A DNA stretch of 64,000 nt, taken from positions 1,002,001 through 1,066,000 of the forward strand of contig NZ_CP013021.1 in the NCBI RefSeq assembly GCF_001420915.1. The letters are read 5' to 3'. The notes beneath the pieces are model-generated. The model searched no databases, was not told where the DNA came from, and saw only the letters and a list, made by a program, of their open reading frames with translations. The position numbers were made by a program, and so were the translations under genes. Shown here one piece after another: positions 17,502 through 25,577 of this stretch. The first letter of the stretch is position 1. Each line of letters begins with the position of its first letter. The DNA is from Agarivorans gilvus (GTDB lineage Bacteria > Pseudomonadota > Gammaproteobacteria > Enterobacterales > Celerinatantimonadaceae).

Positions 17502-17921
17502 TTAACTTTTACCCAAGTTGAGCGTGCTATTTAGCATTTGCTTGGCGGCTTCGGTGACTTGCACATTGGCTTGATAAGAACGTGAAGCACTCATCATGTC
17601 TGCCATTTCTTCAATCACATTCACATTAGGTTTGAAGATATAGCCTTCTTCATTCGCCAGCGGGTGTTCTGGGTAATATTCTTTACGTAAAGGAGCATCA
17701 GACTCCACAATTCCAGCCACTTTAACTTGTGCAGACTCTAGCTGCCCCTGGCTAGCTTTAGTTAATTCGGCGGCAAATACCGGTTTTCTGGCTCGATAAG
17801 TTTGATCAACACTCGAACTAATACTATCGGCATTAGCAAGGTTACTGGCCGTGGTATTCAAACGAACCGACTGTGCTTTCATGGCCGAGGCCGTAATATC
17901 AAAAACATTAAAAAAGCTCAT
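17502..17921 (-). CDS. flgC: Proximal rod protein FlgC
   Basis: A 139-residue rod protein of normal length, with MSFFNVFDITASAMKAQSVR, a TTASNLANADS rod motif and C-terminal ADMMSASRSYQANVQVTEAA. It builds the proximal rod with FlgB and FlgF. Its ATG overlaps the flgB stop by one base (TAATG), indicating coupled translation. Confidence 0.96.
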   Translation of the reverse strand: MSFFNVFDITASAMKAQSVRLNTTASNLANADSISSSVDQTYRARKPVFAAELTKASQGQLESAQVKVAGIVESDAPLRKEYYPEHPLANEEGYIFKPNVNVIEEMADMMSASRSYQANVQVTEAAKQMLNSTLNLGKS

Positions 17922-18316
17922 TATTGCCCCTTAATTGCCTTGCGCAATCCACTAAATTTGCTCGACAAAAAGTTAATTCCCGCTTGGTACTCAAGGCCAT
18001 TCTGCATGAAAGCTGTTTTCTCTTTTTGCACGTCAACGGTATTTCCGTCGCCAGTATCGGCCTGGTCTGGCACTCTAAAGCCCAACTCCGAAAACTGATT
18101 GCGCCCAGCTTGAATGTGACGTTGATTAGTCACTTGCATAGCGCCACTCTGTTTGCTTTTAGCAGCAGCAAAAGCCTTATTAAAATCAATATCTCGTGCT
18201 TTATAGTTGGGTGTGTCCGCATTGGCGATATTACTTGCTATGACTTCAGAGCGACGAGCTCTAACGCCAACGGTATGTTGATGAACGCCTAAAGCTTTAT
18301 CGAAAGTAATTGCCAT
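17921..18316 (-). CDS. flgB: Proximal rod protein FlgB
   Basis: The start is the ATG at 18316 (MAITFDKALGVHQ), which has GAGGTG just upstream; the frame runs 13 codons further but without a ribosome site. This gives 131 residues with the rod motif RSEVIASNIANADTPNYKAR. FlgB is the first rod subunit placed on the MS ring/export gate. It heads the flgBCDE operon under a sigma-54 promoter at 18351-18366. Confidence 0.95.
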   Translation of the reverse strand: MAITFDKALGVHQHTVGVRARRSEVIASNIANADTPNYKARDIDFNKAFAAAKSKQSGAMQVTNQRHIQAGRNQFSELGFRVPDQADTGDGNTVDVQKEKTAFMQNGLEYQAGINFLSSKFSGLRKAIKGQ

Positions 18317-18350
18317 ATACACCTCACTATAATTTTCACAAAAATTAATT

Positions 18351-18366
18351 TGCAAAAGCTATGCCA
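18351..18366 (-). promoter_or_regulatory. Sigma-54 promoter of flgBCDE
   Basis: The minus strand reads TGGCATAGCTTTTGCA: GG, ten bases, GC. The start would be near 18340, leaving a leader of about 24 nt. Confidence 0.82.
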
Positions 18367-18435
18367 GTGTTTTTTTGACGCTTTAAATAACGGAAGAGAA
18401 AGGACTTATCAGCCGAACGGCTGAAACTGCTAGAG

Positions 18436-18496
18436 GCAAGAAGCCGGCTGGCGGCAAACAAAGCGGCAACAATTGTCCTTTGCTGCCGCCAATAGT
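18436..18496. other. Inverted-repeat segment after cheR
   Basis: Downstream of cheR, GGCGGCAAACAAAG and CTTTGCTGCCGCC can pair across about 20 nt, and a smaller palindrome CAGCCGAACGGCTG lies at about 18411-18425. Neither is followed by a T tract on the minus strand, so a Rho-independent terminator is not clear. It may stabilise the cheR mRNA end. Confidence 0.35.
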
Positions 18497-19333
18497 TTAT
18501 TTAAGTTGATACACGATGCCAGGATGACAGCGCAACATATTAAACCGGTCGGTCAAACCGGTAATCGACTCAGAAGCCCCCAACATTAAATAACCATTAG
18601 GATTGAGCGCCTGAGCGAACTGATTCAAAATTTTCGATTTCACCTCAGCATTAAAGTAAATAAGCACGTTACGACAAAAGATGATGTCAAACTTACCCAT
18701 TAATGCATAACTATCAAGCAAATTTAGCGGACGAAAGCTCACGTTTTTACGCACCTTATCATTAACCTTAAAACGGCCATCGCTGGTTGGTTCAAAAAAC
18801 TGTCTCTTACGTTCCGGCGATAAGCCCCTAGCCAAGGCTAAGGCATCATATTCAGCGCGTTTGCAGTGCTCTAACATCGACGGCGAAATATCGGTGCCAA
18901 CAACTTGAACGCCCATTGGCAAAGTACCAGGACGTTTTGCTTGATACTCTAGTGCGGTCATCATAATAGAATACGGCTCTTGCCCCGATGAGCTCGCCGC
19001 AGACCATATTTTTACTGGGCGAGTAAGCTTACTGTATTCGGGCAATAGCTTATCGGCCAACAATTGAAAAGGATAAGTATCCCTAAACCACAAAGTTTCA
19101 TTGGTGGTCATGGCATCAACCACCGCCGCACGCAATTCCCTCTCGCGCAAACTCATGGCTTTTTGAACCAATTCAGTCAGACTGGCTATAGAATATTGTG
19201 ACATTAACGGTGACAGGCGACTCTTAACCAAATACTGCTTGTTATCACCTAAAACAATTCCACATTGCTTCTCTAAAAAGCCACAAAACTGTTTGTATAC
19301 ATCGTCGGTTATGGTTCTCACAAATGCATCCAC
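18497..19333 (-). CDS. cheR: Chemotaxis protein methyltransferase CheR
   Basis: A 278-residue enzyme with the helical CheR N-domain (residues about 10-70) and an S-adenosylmethionine methyltransferase domain marked by WSAASSSGQEPYSIMM and FDIIFCRNVLIYF. It methylates glutamates of chemoreceptors to adapt signalling. It follows cheV by 5 nt, the same pair and place as in Vibrio between flgA and flgB. A receptor with the methyl-accepting domain is encoded at 25578. Confidence 0.95.
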   Translation of the reverse strand: MDAFVRTITDDVYKQFCGFLEKQCGIVLGDNKQYLVKSRLSPLMSQYSIASLTELVQKAMSLRERELRAAVVDAMTTNETLWFRDTYPFQLLADKLLPEYSKLTRPVKIWSAASSSGQEPYSIMMTALEYQAKRPGTLPMGVQVVGTDISPSMLEHCKRAEYDALALARGLSPERKRQFFEPTSDGRFKVNDKVRKNVSFRPLNLLDSYALMGKFDIIFCRNVLIYFNAEVKSKILNQFAQALNPNGYLMLGASESITGLTDRFNMLRCHPGIVYQLK

Positions 19334-19338
19334 ACTCT

Positions 19339-20249
19339 CTATAAAGACTTACGAACAGCAGCCGCTAGTTCATCAGGATTAAATTTAGCGATAAAGTCGT
19401 TCGCGCCGACCTTATTTACCATGGCTTGGTTAAATACGCCACTTAAAGAAGTGTGCAAAATTATATGTAAATCTTTCAGGTCCGGATGGGCACGTACCTC
19501 TGCGGTAAGTGTATAGCCGTCCATTTCTGGCATTTCAATATCAGAAATAACTAAAGCAATTTGGTCGGTAATAGGCCCTTCTTTGGCCATAGAGCAGAGT
19601 AACTCATAAGCTTCTCTACCATCTTGGCACAGTAGGGTTTCAACGCCTAAAGAACTTACGGCGCGTTTTACTTGATTTCTGGCGACCGATGAATCATCCA
19701 CCACCAAAATTTTCTTATCAATATGTACATTAGAAACCGCTTCATCAACGATCTCTTGACTTACAGTTGTATCAACTGGCGAAATTTCATCAAGAATTTT
19801 TTCTACATCCAAAATCGAAATGAGCTCATTCTCTACCTCTGTCACCGCGGTTAGATAGTTGAATTTACCCGCCCCTTTAGGGGAGGAAGAATATCTTCCC
19901 AGTTGGTATTCACGATGCGCTCAACTGAACCAACCAAAAAGCCCTGAACCGAGCGGTTATATTCAGAGATAATAATAAAACACTTAGACAAATCCTCTAT
20001 TGGCCGCCCGCCGGTTGCAGAACTCAAATCTATTACCGAAATAGTTTGTCCTCGAATATGAGCAACACCACGGATCACAGGATTTAACTTAGGTAAAGCG
20101 GTTAATGGTGGGCACTGCAATACTTCTTTAACTTTAAAAACGTTGATGCCATAGCGCTGTGACCCATTTAACCGAAACAACAACAGCTCTAGGCGGTTTT
20201 GCCCTACTAGCTGGGTTCGCTGGTTTACTGAATCTAAAATACCCGCCAT
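19339..20249 (-). pseudogene. cheV: Chemotaxis coupling protein CheV, one-base frameshift
   Basis: The CheW-like half (20249-19851, YGINVFKVKEVLQCP, VAHIRGQTISVIDL) and the receiver half (19845-19339, LVVDDSSVARNQVKR with the acidic pair, VISDIEMPEMDGYTL with the phospho-accepting Asp, a Lys in NDFIAKFNPDEL) are one CheV split by a frameshift. At 19880-19883 there are four G on the plus strand (CCCC in sense); a fifth C gives ILPPPKGAGKFNYLTAVTEV and a normal 303-residue protein. CheV couples receptors to CheA and is tuned by phosphorylation. As for flgL, the one-base loss in a short C run may be a sequencing artefact. Confidence 0.88.
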
Positions 20250-20406
20250 ATACTCTCACTCCTTAGAAAAGGGGCACTAACCTTGCTTACCCCTATATAC
20301 TATCGCTTTATTGTCGTTTTTTTGACACCTAACTGCCTAGCATCAACATGTTAAGCATAGACAAAAAAGCCAATTGTTACTTTGCTTTATCGGTATCATA
20401 TAGGAA

Positions 20407-21087
20407 ATGTTGATAAAAATTGCTTCATCGCTGCTAATATTTTGTTTTAGCCTTACAGCTCACACTAGCGAACTCCATCAACAGCTTGAAAAATCAGCCG
20501 AGGAATTTGTTCGCTCGCAAATCAGTAGCGACGCCAGTCAAAAAATTGAACTTACCGCTAACCAACTCGATGACCGGGTCGCCATTCCCCAATGCCCCAG
20601 TAATTATAGTTATAGCCTAGCTAACGATGAAGTAAGAAGAAACACCATCGTATTAGTTACCTGCGCCGAGCACATTAACTGGCGGCTGTATATTCCAGTA
20701 CGCAAACAAGTGTTACTCGCGGCGGTGGTAGCCGCAGCCCCGCTGCAAGAAGGAGCTAGGCTAAACGACCAACAGTTAGAAACCAGCTTTATTCCACAGA
20801 ATAGATTGCGCGGGAGTTATTTCACCGAGCTCCCTCCTCTATTAGGAGCCAAACTGACTAGAGCGATAAGGAAAGGCCAAATTATAACTGGGCGCGATAT
20901 TTGCATTATTTGTAAAGGTGACGTTGTAACCATATCCGCTAATATGGGCGGTTTAAAAGTAACCACTCGAGGAACGGCTTTATCAAGTGGTAGCATCGGT
21001 GATACCATTAAAGTTAGAAATAGTCAGTCACAACGTTTGGTCACCGGCCGAGTCAAAGCCTTAGGCTTAGTTGAAGTAAAACTTTAA
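20407..21087 (+). CDS. flgA: P-ring assembly chaperone FlgA
   Basis: A 226-residue periplasmic protein with a signal peptide (ASSLLIFCFSLTAHTSE) and the SAF/FlgA C-terminal domain (LQEGARLNDQQLE, GAKLTRAIRKGQIIT, GDVVTISANMGGLKVTTRGT). It helps FlgI form the P ring. AGGA lies very close to the ATG at 20407, so a TTG at 20410 is an alternative start. It is transcribed away from cheV and is followed by flgM with its own sigma-28 promoter. Confidence 0.93.
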   Translation: MLIKIASSLLIFCFSLTAHTSELHQQLEKSAEEFVRSQISSDASQKIELTANQLDDRVAIPQCPSNYSYSLANDEVRRNTIVLVTCAEHINWRLYIPVRKQVLLAAVVAAAPLQEGARLNDQQLETSFIPQNRLRGSYFTELPPLLGAKLTRAIRKGQIITGRDICIICKGDVVTISANMGGLKVTTRGTALSSGSIGDTIKVRNSQSQRLVTGRVKALGLVEVKL

Positions 21088-21095
21088 ATATTTTC

Positions 21096-21122
21096 TAAAG
21101 TTTTATTAAGGCAAGCCGATAG
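21096..21122 (+). promoter_or_regulatory. Sigma-28 (FliA) promoter of flgMN
   Basis: TAAAGTTT, 11 nt, GCCGATAG, one base off the perfect FliA consensus, ending 42 nt before the flgM ATG. Control of the anti-sigma factor by its own sigma factor is the expected feedback. Confidence 0.88.
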
Positions 21123-21164
21123 CTTTATTGAATACGAAAAATTGATTAACTGTGGGGCGCCATT

Positions 21165-21488
21165 ATGGCTTTAAACATTAACAACTTAGGTGGAAACCGT
21201 CCTAGTCAACTAGATGCCAATAGAGTATCTGACAAAGGTACGAAAACTAGCGCTGAACAAGGTTCAAACGCTACTTCTGCTGTAGCCCAGGATTCAGTTA
21301 TGCTTACTAACGAAGCACAACAACTCAGCCGTATTCAGCAGAATTTGCTCAGTGACTCTGACAGCAGAAGTTCAAAACTAGAGTCAATCAAGCAAGCTGT
21401 GGCCGATGGAAGCTATCAAATAGATGCTAACCGAGTTGCCCAAAAAATGGGTGACTTTGAAAGCGAGTTTAATAAAGCGCTAGGATAG
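21165..21488 (+). CDS. flgM: Anti-sigma-28 factor FlgM
   Basis: A 107-residue, largely disordered protein with the FlgM pattern: polar N-terminal half (MALNINNLGGNRPSQLDANR) and C-terminal sigma-binding helices (RSSKLESIKQAVADGSYQID, ANRVAQKMGDFESEF). It holds FliA inactive until the hook is complete and FlgM is exported. It lies 7 nt before flgN and behind a sigma-28 promoter. Confidence 0.93.
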   Translation: MALNINNLGGNRPSQLDANRVSDKGTKTSAEQGSNATSAVAQDSVMLTNEAQQLSRIQQNLLSDSDSRSSKLESIKQAVADGSYQIDANRVAQKMGDFESEFNKALG

Positions 21489-21495
21489 TTAGCCT

Positions 21496-21915
21496 ATGAT
21501 CGCCACCCTACTGAATACCCAAGAGCAGCAATTACAATTGCTGCTTTCTCTTTTGCAACAAGAAAAACGGGCGCTTGAGCAAGACGACAGCACCGGGCTA
21601 CTGGCTATTGCGCAGCAAAAAGAGCAAATACTGTCGGCGATTATCGAGCTAGATAAGCAAATAGAAAACTCGGCCGATAAACACCAGCTCAGCAGTGATG
21701 CCAAACTAGCCAAACAAGTGGCCCATACGCAGCAGTTGCTAGAGCAGTGCCAAACACTGAATGCCGTTAATGGTGAAATCATTAAAACTAGCCAAGAAAA
21801 AGTGCGTCAGCTAAGCGCAGTTATCGATCAACTACAAAACCAAAATGCCTCTACCTACGATAAGCTAGGTAAAAAACACAGTTCGCAACGCATGGGCAAA
21901 GGCTTTAAAGCTTAA
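21496..21915 (+). CDS. flgN: Flagellar export chaperone FlgN
   Basis: A 139-residue coiled-coil protein with the FlgN layout (LLSLLQQEKRALEQDDSTGL, AQQKEQILSAIIELDKQIE). It chaperones FlgK and FlgL to the export gate. It is the second gene of the flgMN pair. Very rich in Gln, Leu and Ala. No plus-strand terminator follows; the hairpin downstream has its T tract on the other strand. Confidence 0.9.
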   Translation: MIATLLNTQEQQLQLLLSLLQQEKRALEQDDSTGLLAIAQQKEQILSAIIELDKQIENSADKHQLSSDAKLAKQVAHTQQLLEQCQTLNAVNGEIIKTSQEKVRQLSAVIDQLQNQNASTYDKLGKKHSSQRMGKGFKA

Positions 21916-21975
21916 GCAAGCGTTTTACTAACTCTCCTATATTGTTATTTAATAAGCTCACTTTTTTAAAAATAT

Positions 21976-22008
21976 AAAAAACCCCAAATCATATCGGATG
22001 ATTTGGGG
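21976..22008 (-). terminator. Terminator of the flgO-flgP operon
   Basis: CCCCAAATCAT and ATGATTTGGGG pair around ATCGG. On the minus strand the stem is followed by six T, so it serves the FlgO-like gene ending at 22037. Confidence 0.8.
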
Positions 22009-22036
22009 GAGTTACGAATAGACGATTAAACTAAAA

Positions 22037-22780
22037 CTAGCCTCGCTCTCCTGCAGACATACGACTATTGGCTTGTTTACGCGCCTCAATAATCATCACG
22101 CCATCTCGCTTAACCGGCTCGGGAACCTTACTTTGATATACCTCGTTAGGAATGAGCTCCTGAGCGGAAGCCACCACCACCTTCGATTGTGCACCAACAA
22201 TTCGTACATTCACTAAAACGCCGTTAGTGGATTTACTAAAGGTCCCTACCAGTAAATATTCGATCGGTAAACGCTTGGATAATTCGTTAACATTACGGCT
22301 ATAAACAAAATCCCCTTCCGGAGTCACCCGTATAAAGCCCGTCGTTTTATAATCTATGACTGAAAAACCATTTTGCTGCATTTCATAGACAAAACTTTCT
22401 GCCAACTGCATACCAAACACGTCAGTGCTTTTAAAATCATCCAAAGGAACAAAGGACGCCACCCCTATCGGAGTGTCAGCATTAACATAGTGAGAACTAG
22501 AAACCAGTCGCTGCGACATGGCATTCACATAATCGGTGAGAGAATGTTCTACAGCCTTATCAGAGAGATCTACGCTGGAAGTATTAAGAGTTCGGCGCGG
22601 AGAGCTGCTTAGAAATAACTGGCCACTCTCATCAACGACGCCTTCAAGGTAATGTGCGTTATGAGCATGGGCAACATTGTGCGCCGAGCCATCATACACC
22701 ATTACTTTTTGCATTGATGGTGTATTAGAGCAGCCCACCAATAATGAAGTGGCCAGAGCCACTAGAGTCATACCTTTCAT
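22037..22780 (-). CDS. FlgO-like outer membrane lipoprotein (second FlgO-domain copy)
   Basis: A 247-residue lipoprotein (lipobox LLVGC at residue 17) whose second half (about residues 105-215) is the FlgO domain: IGVASFVPLDDFKSTDVFGM, then YLLVGTFSKSTNGVLVNVRI. It is clearly paralogous to the FlgO at 23296-23880 in the same operon, but has an extra N-terminal 80-residue region with a histidine-rich stretch (AHNVAHAHNAHYLEG). FlgO and FlgP build outer membrane disks around the polar flagellum in Vibrio. The extra copy suggests a further disk component; that role is inferred. It is the last gene of the operon, before a terminator. Confidence 0.82.
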   Translation of the reverse strand: MKGMTLVALATSLLVGCSNTPSMQKVMVYDGSAHNVAHAHNAHYLEGVVDESGQLFLSSSPRRTLNTSSVDLSDKAVEHSLTDYVNAMSQRLVSSSHYVNADTPIGVASFVPLDDFKSTDVFGMQLAESFVYEMQQNGFSVIDYKTTGFIRVTPEGDFVYSRNVNELSKRLPIEYLLVGTFSKSTNGVLVNVRIVGAQSKVVVASAQELIPNEVYQSKVPEPVKRDGVMIIEARKQANSRMSAGERG

Positions 22781-22838
22781 ATCCGGTCCTTAATCGTCTA
22801 TTACGCCTTAATTATCGGCTTGAAAGGTAAAATCTTTA

Positions 22839-23315
22839 CTAGAATTGAATGGTTTTTTGGCTCTCTAGATGGCGCGTTGGGGCCATAGACATAGTGACTC
22901 GGTACACATCTCTAAAATCGAGTTGTAGCTCAGTGACATACACATCATCTACCGAATAAGATTTCACTACCTTAGCACCACGAATCACCCCAGCAACAGA
23001 AGCAGCTAAACGCTCGTTACCCAATACTAAGTCGCTAACCGTAGAACTACTGTCAATGCGCTGACCATAAACTTGTTCAGATAGCTCTCGATAGGCATCT
23101 AGCTTAGACGCCTTCATGGCATGTAACTGCTTACTTGCTAAATCAGCGCCGCGTTGCTGGCTAATCGGAGCATACCCCACGGCATTAACAATAGTAAAAT
23201 CACCTGGTGGTTGATAAGTCCACTCCACCTGTTGAATTTGGGTACGCGGAGAGCAAGCAATCAACAACAAAACAGCAAGGCTGCTAAACCAAAATTTAAA
23301 GTACAGATTGTTCAT
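22839..23315 (-). CDS. flgP: Flagellar outer membrane lipoprotein FlgP (LPP20 family)
   Basis: The start is taken at MNNLYFKF (23315), giving a 158-residue lipoprotein with a lipobox LLIAC. The LPP20 domain follows (IVNAVGYAPISQQRGAD, AYRELSEQVYGQRI, VVKSYSVDDVYVTELQLD). FlgP assembles a basal disk under the outer membrane around the motor in Vibrio and Campylobacter. It overlaps the end of flgO by 20 nt and is followed by the FlgO-like gene after 58 nt. Confidence 0.9.
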   Translation of the reverse strand: MNNLYFKFWFSSLAVLLLIACSPRTQIQQVEWTYQPPGDFTIVNAVGYAPISQQRGADLASKQLHAMKASKLDAYRELSEQVYGQRIDSSSTVSDLVLGNERLAASVAGVIRGAKVVKSYSVDDVYVTELQLDFRDVYRVTMSMAPTRHLESQKTIQF

Positions 23316-23880
23316 GACGCTGCAAGCTCCCATTCACACTAGTGACACGTGGCGAAGTGGCCCCCGCACTATTTGGAATAAATTGATAGGCCGCAGCCAC
23401 CACATTTTGACTAGATAACTCAACTAATCGCAGGTTCACGTGGCGACCAGAGTCGGTTCGTTGAAAACTGCCCACCACCACGTAAGTAATTTGCATCTGC
23501 TCGCGCAGCAACTGCGCATCTCGCGACAAGGAAAATTCGCCGAAGCCTGGGTCCATTTGTAGCCGGCCAGTTAGCCGAGGCTCGATGGTATGAATACCCT
23601 TTTGCGACAAAGCGGCAAACATTGCCTCCGCCACTTGCCGCCCGAAGCTATCACTGCTTTGCAAATTATCTAAATCAACCACCGTGCTAATCGCCACCGT
23701 ATCCTTTTCGCCCAGCTCCAAATCATCGGTTAACTGTTCCGAAAGCTCATCTACATGGGCGAATAACGCCGCCTCCTGTTGCTCACGAGGCTCAACATAG
23801 GGATAATTAGAAACATGATGCAAGCTAGTATTACAGCCTTGTAACACCAGCAACGCTGCCACTAATATTGTATATCGCAT
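23296..23880 (-). CDS. flgO: Flagellar outer membrane lipoprotein FlgO
   Basis: A 194-residue lipoprotein (lipobox VLQGC at residue 16) with the FlgO domain (VAISTVVDLDNLQSSDSFGR, YVVVGSFQRTDSGRHVNLRL). In Vibrio FlgO contributes to the outer membrane H-ring region and stability of the sheathed flagellum. It heads a flgO-flgP-FlgO-like operon with a sigma-54 promoter at 23909-23924, divergent from flgT. This gene order equals that of Vibrio cholerae apart from the extra FlgO-like gene. Confidence 0.9.
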   Translation of the reverse strand: MRYTILVAALLVLQGCNTSLHHVSNYPYVEPREQQEAALFAHVDELSEQLTDDLELGEKDTVAISTVVDLDNLQSSDSFGRQVAEAMFAALSQKGIHTIEPRLTGRLQMDPGFGEFSLSRDAQLLREQMQITYVVVGSFQRTDSGRHVNLRLVELSSQNVVAAAYQFIPNSAGATSPRVTSVNGSLQRHEQSVL

Positions 23881-23908
23881 ACCCTTCTCCTTCTACTAAG
23901 CCGACTAA

Positions 23909-23924
23909 AGCAAAAACCGTTCCA
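23909..23924 (-). promoter_or_regulatory. Sigma-54 promoter of flgO operon
   Basis: The minus strand reads TGGAACGGTTTTTGCT: GG, ten bases, GC, with one mismatch in the -24 block. The start would be near 23898, 18 nt before the ATG. Confidence 0.7.
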
Positions 23925-23948
23925 GTCAAAAAAATAACACTTTACTTC

Positions 23949-23964
23949 AGGTACGGTTATTGCT
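23949..23964 (+). promoter_or_regulatory. Probable sigma-54 promoter of flgT
   Basis: The plus strand reads AGGTACGGTTATTGCT: GG, ten bases, GC. It is 25 bp from the flgO -24 box and points the other way, so one activator site could serve both. The leader would be only about 12 nt, which is short but includes the ribosome site. Confidence 0.55.
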
Positions 23965-23986
23965 TAAGCCTGTGCAGGAGGAGCTT

Positions 23987-25129
23987 ATGAAAATACTTAT
24001 TTTGATGATAGGAATGCTACTTTGCAGTACCAGCCAAGCGGAGTGGTATGAAGCGAAGGGACAGGCAACTATTGTTAACAACCAGATTGACCAAGCACGC
24101 AGCACTGCCATGCAAGAAGCAGTTAAACAGTTGCTATTGTATTCTGGTGCCTCTGTCACCAGCATAAGCCAAGTCAACGGTGGTCGGCTTACGCTCGACC
24201 AGCTAGAGGTGGTATCTAAAGGTTCACTACACAACCTCACCGTATTAGATGAAGGGCAACAAGGGCAGCAGTTTTACGTGATCTTGCAAGCCGATGTCTT
24301 TCCCGAAGCCAGTCAATGTAAAGCCAGCGGTTATAGTAAAAACCTGTTGTTGCTGCCCCCTTACTTAAAGCAACAGCACCAAGCACGAGTCGGCCAGTTA
24401 CAAGAACTGTCTCCGGCTGTAGAGCAACGAACCTACGACATAGCTAGACAAGTGGGTAAGCAATTTAATATCAAGCATCCACCTAAATTGCCACTCAACT
24501 ATTACAAACCGGGTGAGCACAACTACAAAGGCATTAAAGATGTCGCCGATCGCTACGGTGCACAGTATTTATTAGGACTAGAAATAGAAAACATATCTTT
24601 AGACCGAGTCTATAAACCCAAGGTGATTAACTTTAGCTACCCGCAACGCTACTTTGTTATCAATGCGCGAGTTTATAACGCCATTGATCTAGAAGAAATC
24701 TACAACAAACGCTTCTCGGTGAACGCGCCTTGGGAGTTTGACGCTCGTGAGATCATCTCCCCCTACACTGCGGAATTTTGGTTATCAGCCTATGGCCAAA
24801 CCGTGAATAACACTCTGCAACAGATCCTAGGGGAAGTGGATGCCTTACTTGCTTGCCAGCCATTACAAGGCAGCGTGGTTAAAGTATTAGGTCCTGATCG
24901 CTGGCAAATCAATCTCGGTAAGGCCAATCAATTAAATCGCGGCATGTTACTTACCCTAATCCAGCAAAACTACCACTGGGGAGAATGGGACATTCCCCGC
25001 CAAGAACAAAGCCTCACCGGCAGTGAGGTACGGATCGAACAGGTCTATCAGGACAGCGCCATTGTGGTGGCGCTAGACCCAAGCATGACCGCCAATATTC
25101 AATTAGGCGACCTCGTCAGTAAGCAATAA
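23987..25129 (+). CDS. flgT: Flagellar T-ring/H-ring protein FlgT
   Basis: The start is the ATG at 23987 after GGAGGAG; a longer frame adds nine codons without support. The 380 residues begin with a signal peptide (MKILILMIGMLLCSTSQA) followed by EWYEAKGQATIVNNQIDQAR, the FlgT N-domain; middle and C-terminal domains follow (YGAQYLLGLEIENIS, ending NIQLGDLVSKQ). FlgT forms the H ring and helps place the T ring and stators in sodium-driven polar motors. A terminator follows at 25164. Confidence 0.92.
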   Translation: MKILILMIGMLLCSTSQAEWYEAKGQATIVNNQIDQARSTAMQEAVKQLLLYSGASVTSISQVNGGRLTLDQLEVVSKGSLHNLTVLDEGQQGQQFYVILQADVFPEASQCKASGYSKNLLLLPPYLKQQHQARVGQLQELSPAVEQRTYDIARQVGKQFNIKHPPKLPLNYYKPGEHNYKGIKDVADRYGAQYLLGLEIENISLDRVYKPKVINFSYPQRYFVINARVYNAIDLEEIYNKRFSVNAPWEFDAREIISPYTAEFWLSAYGQTVNNTLQQILGEVDALLACQPLQGSVVKVLGPDRWQINLGKANQLNRGMLLTLIQQNYHWGEWDIPRQEQSLTGSEVRIEQVYQDSAIVVALDPSMTANIQLGDLVSKQ

Positions 25130-25163
25130 ACCAACGGCTATCAGGCTAAAAAAGCATAAATGT

Positions 25164-25197
25164 AAAGCCGCTAATTTACCAAGCGGCTTTATGTTTT
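25164..25197 (+). terminator. Terminator after flgT
   Basis: AAAGCCGCT (25164-25172) pairs with AGCGGCTTT (25182-25190), followed by ATGTTTTTT. Confidence 0.8.
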
Positions 25198-25577
25198 TTG
25201 CCAGACTAATGAGGCTCAACACGCCCTAGGTAAAATTTAGTCAGTGCTAACATCTCAAATCAATCACTTGCAATAAACCATTGGTAAAAAACCACCATTT
25301 AAATGGCTAAAAAACACACAAGCACTAGCAAACGCAATTAATGAAATACGCTACTGGCTAACGAAATCAACTATTTCACAGCGAGTATGAAACTCCCCCC
25401 TCACTAAGACCTCAAGTAATCTGCTAAGCCGTGATTTCCGTCACCTAAATAACAAGAAAAACAAAGGCATAATAGCCACACTTATTTTAGCAACAACAAA
25501 TTAACAATGAATAAGCACAACAATAACTAAATGCAGTGTAACGGAGCACTCTCGACTATGAGCTCGGAGATTAATCA
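25198..25577. other. Intergenic stretch upstream of the chemoreceptor
   Basis: About 380 bp without a gene on either strand. It must carry the promoter of the receptor at 25578. A TAAA at about 25446 followed 16 nt later by GGCATAAT is only a weak sigma-28 resemblance. ACGGAG near 25541 is too far to be the ribosome site; I see nothing else of note. Confidence 0.4.

Noticed and set aside
20270..20340. Sigma-28-like and sigma-54-like elements between cheV and flgA
   Set aside because: TCAA-N15-GCGATAGT and TTGACAC-CTAAC-TGCC each have several mismatches; no promoter could be named with confidence.
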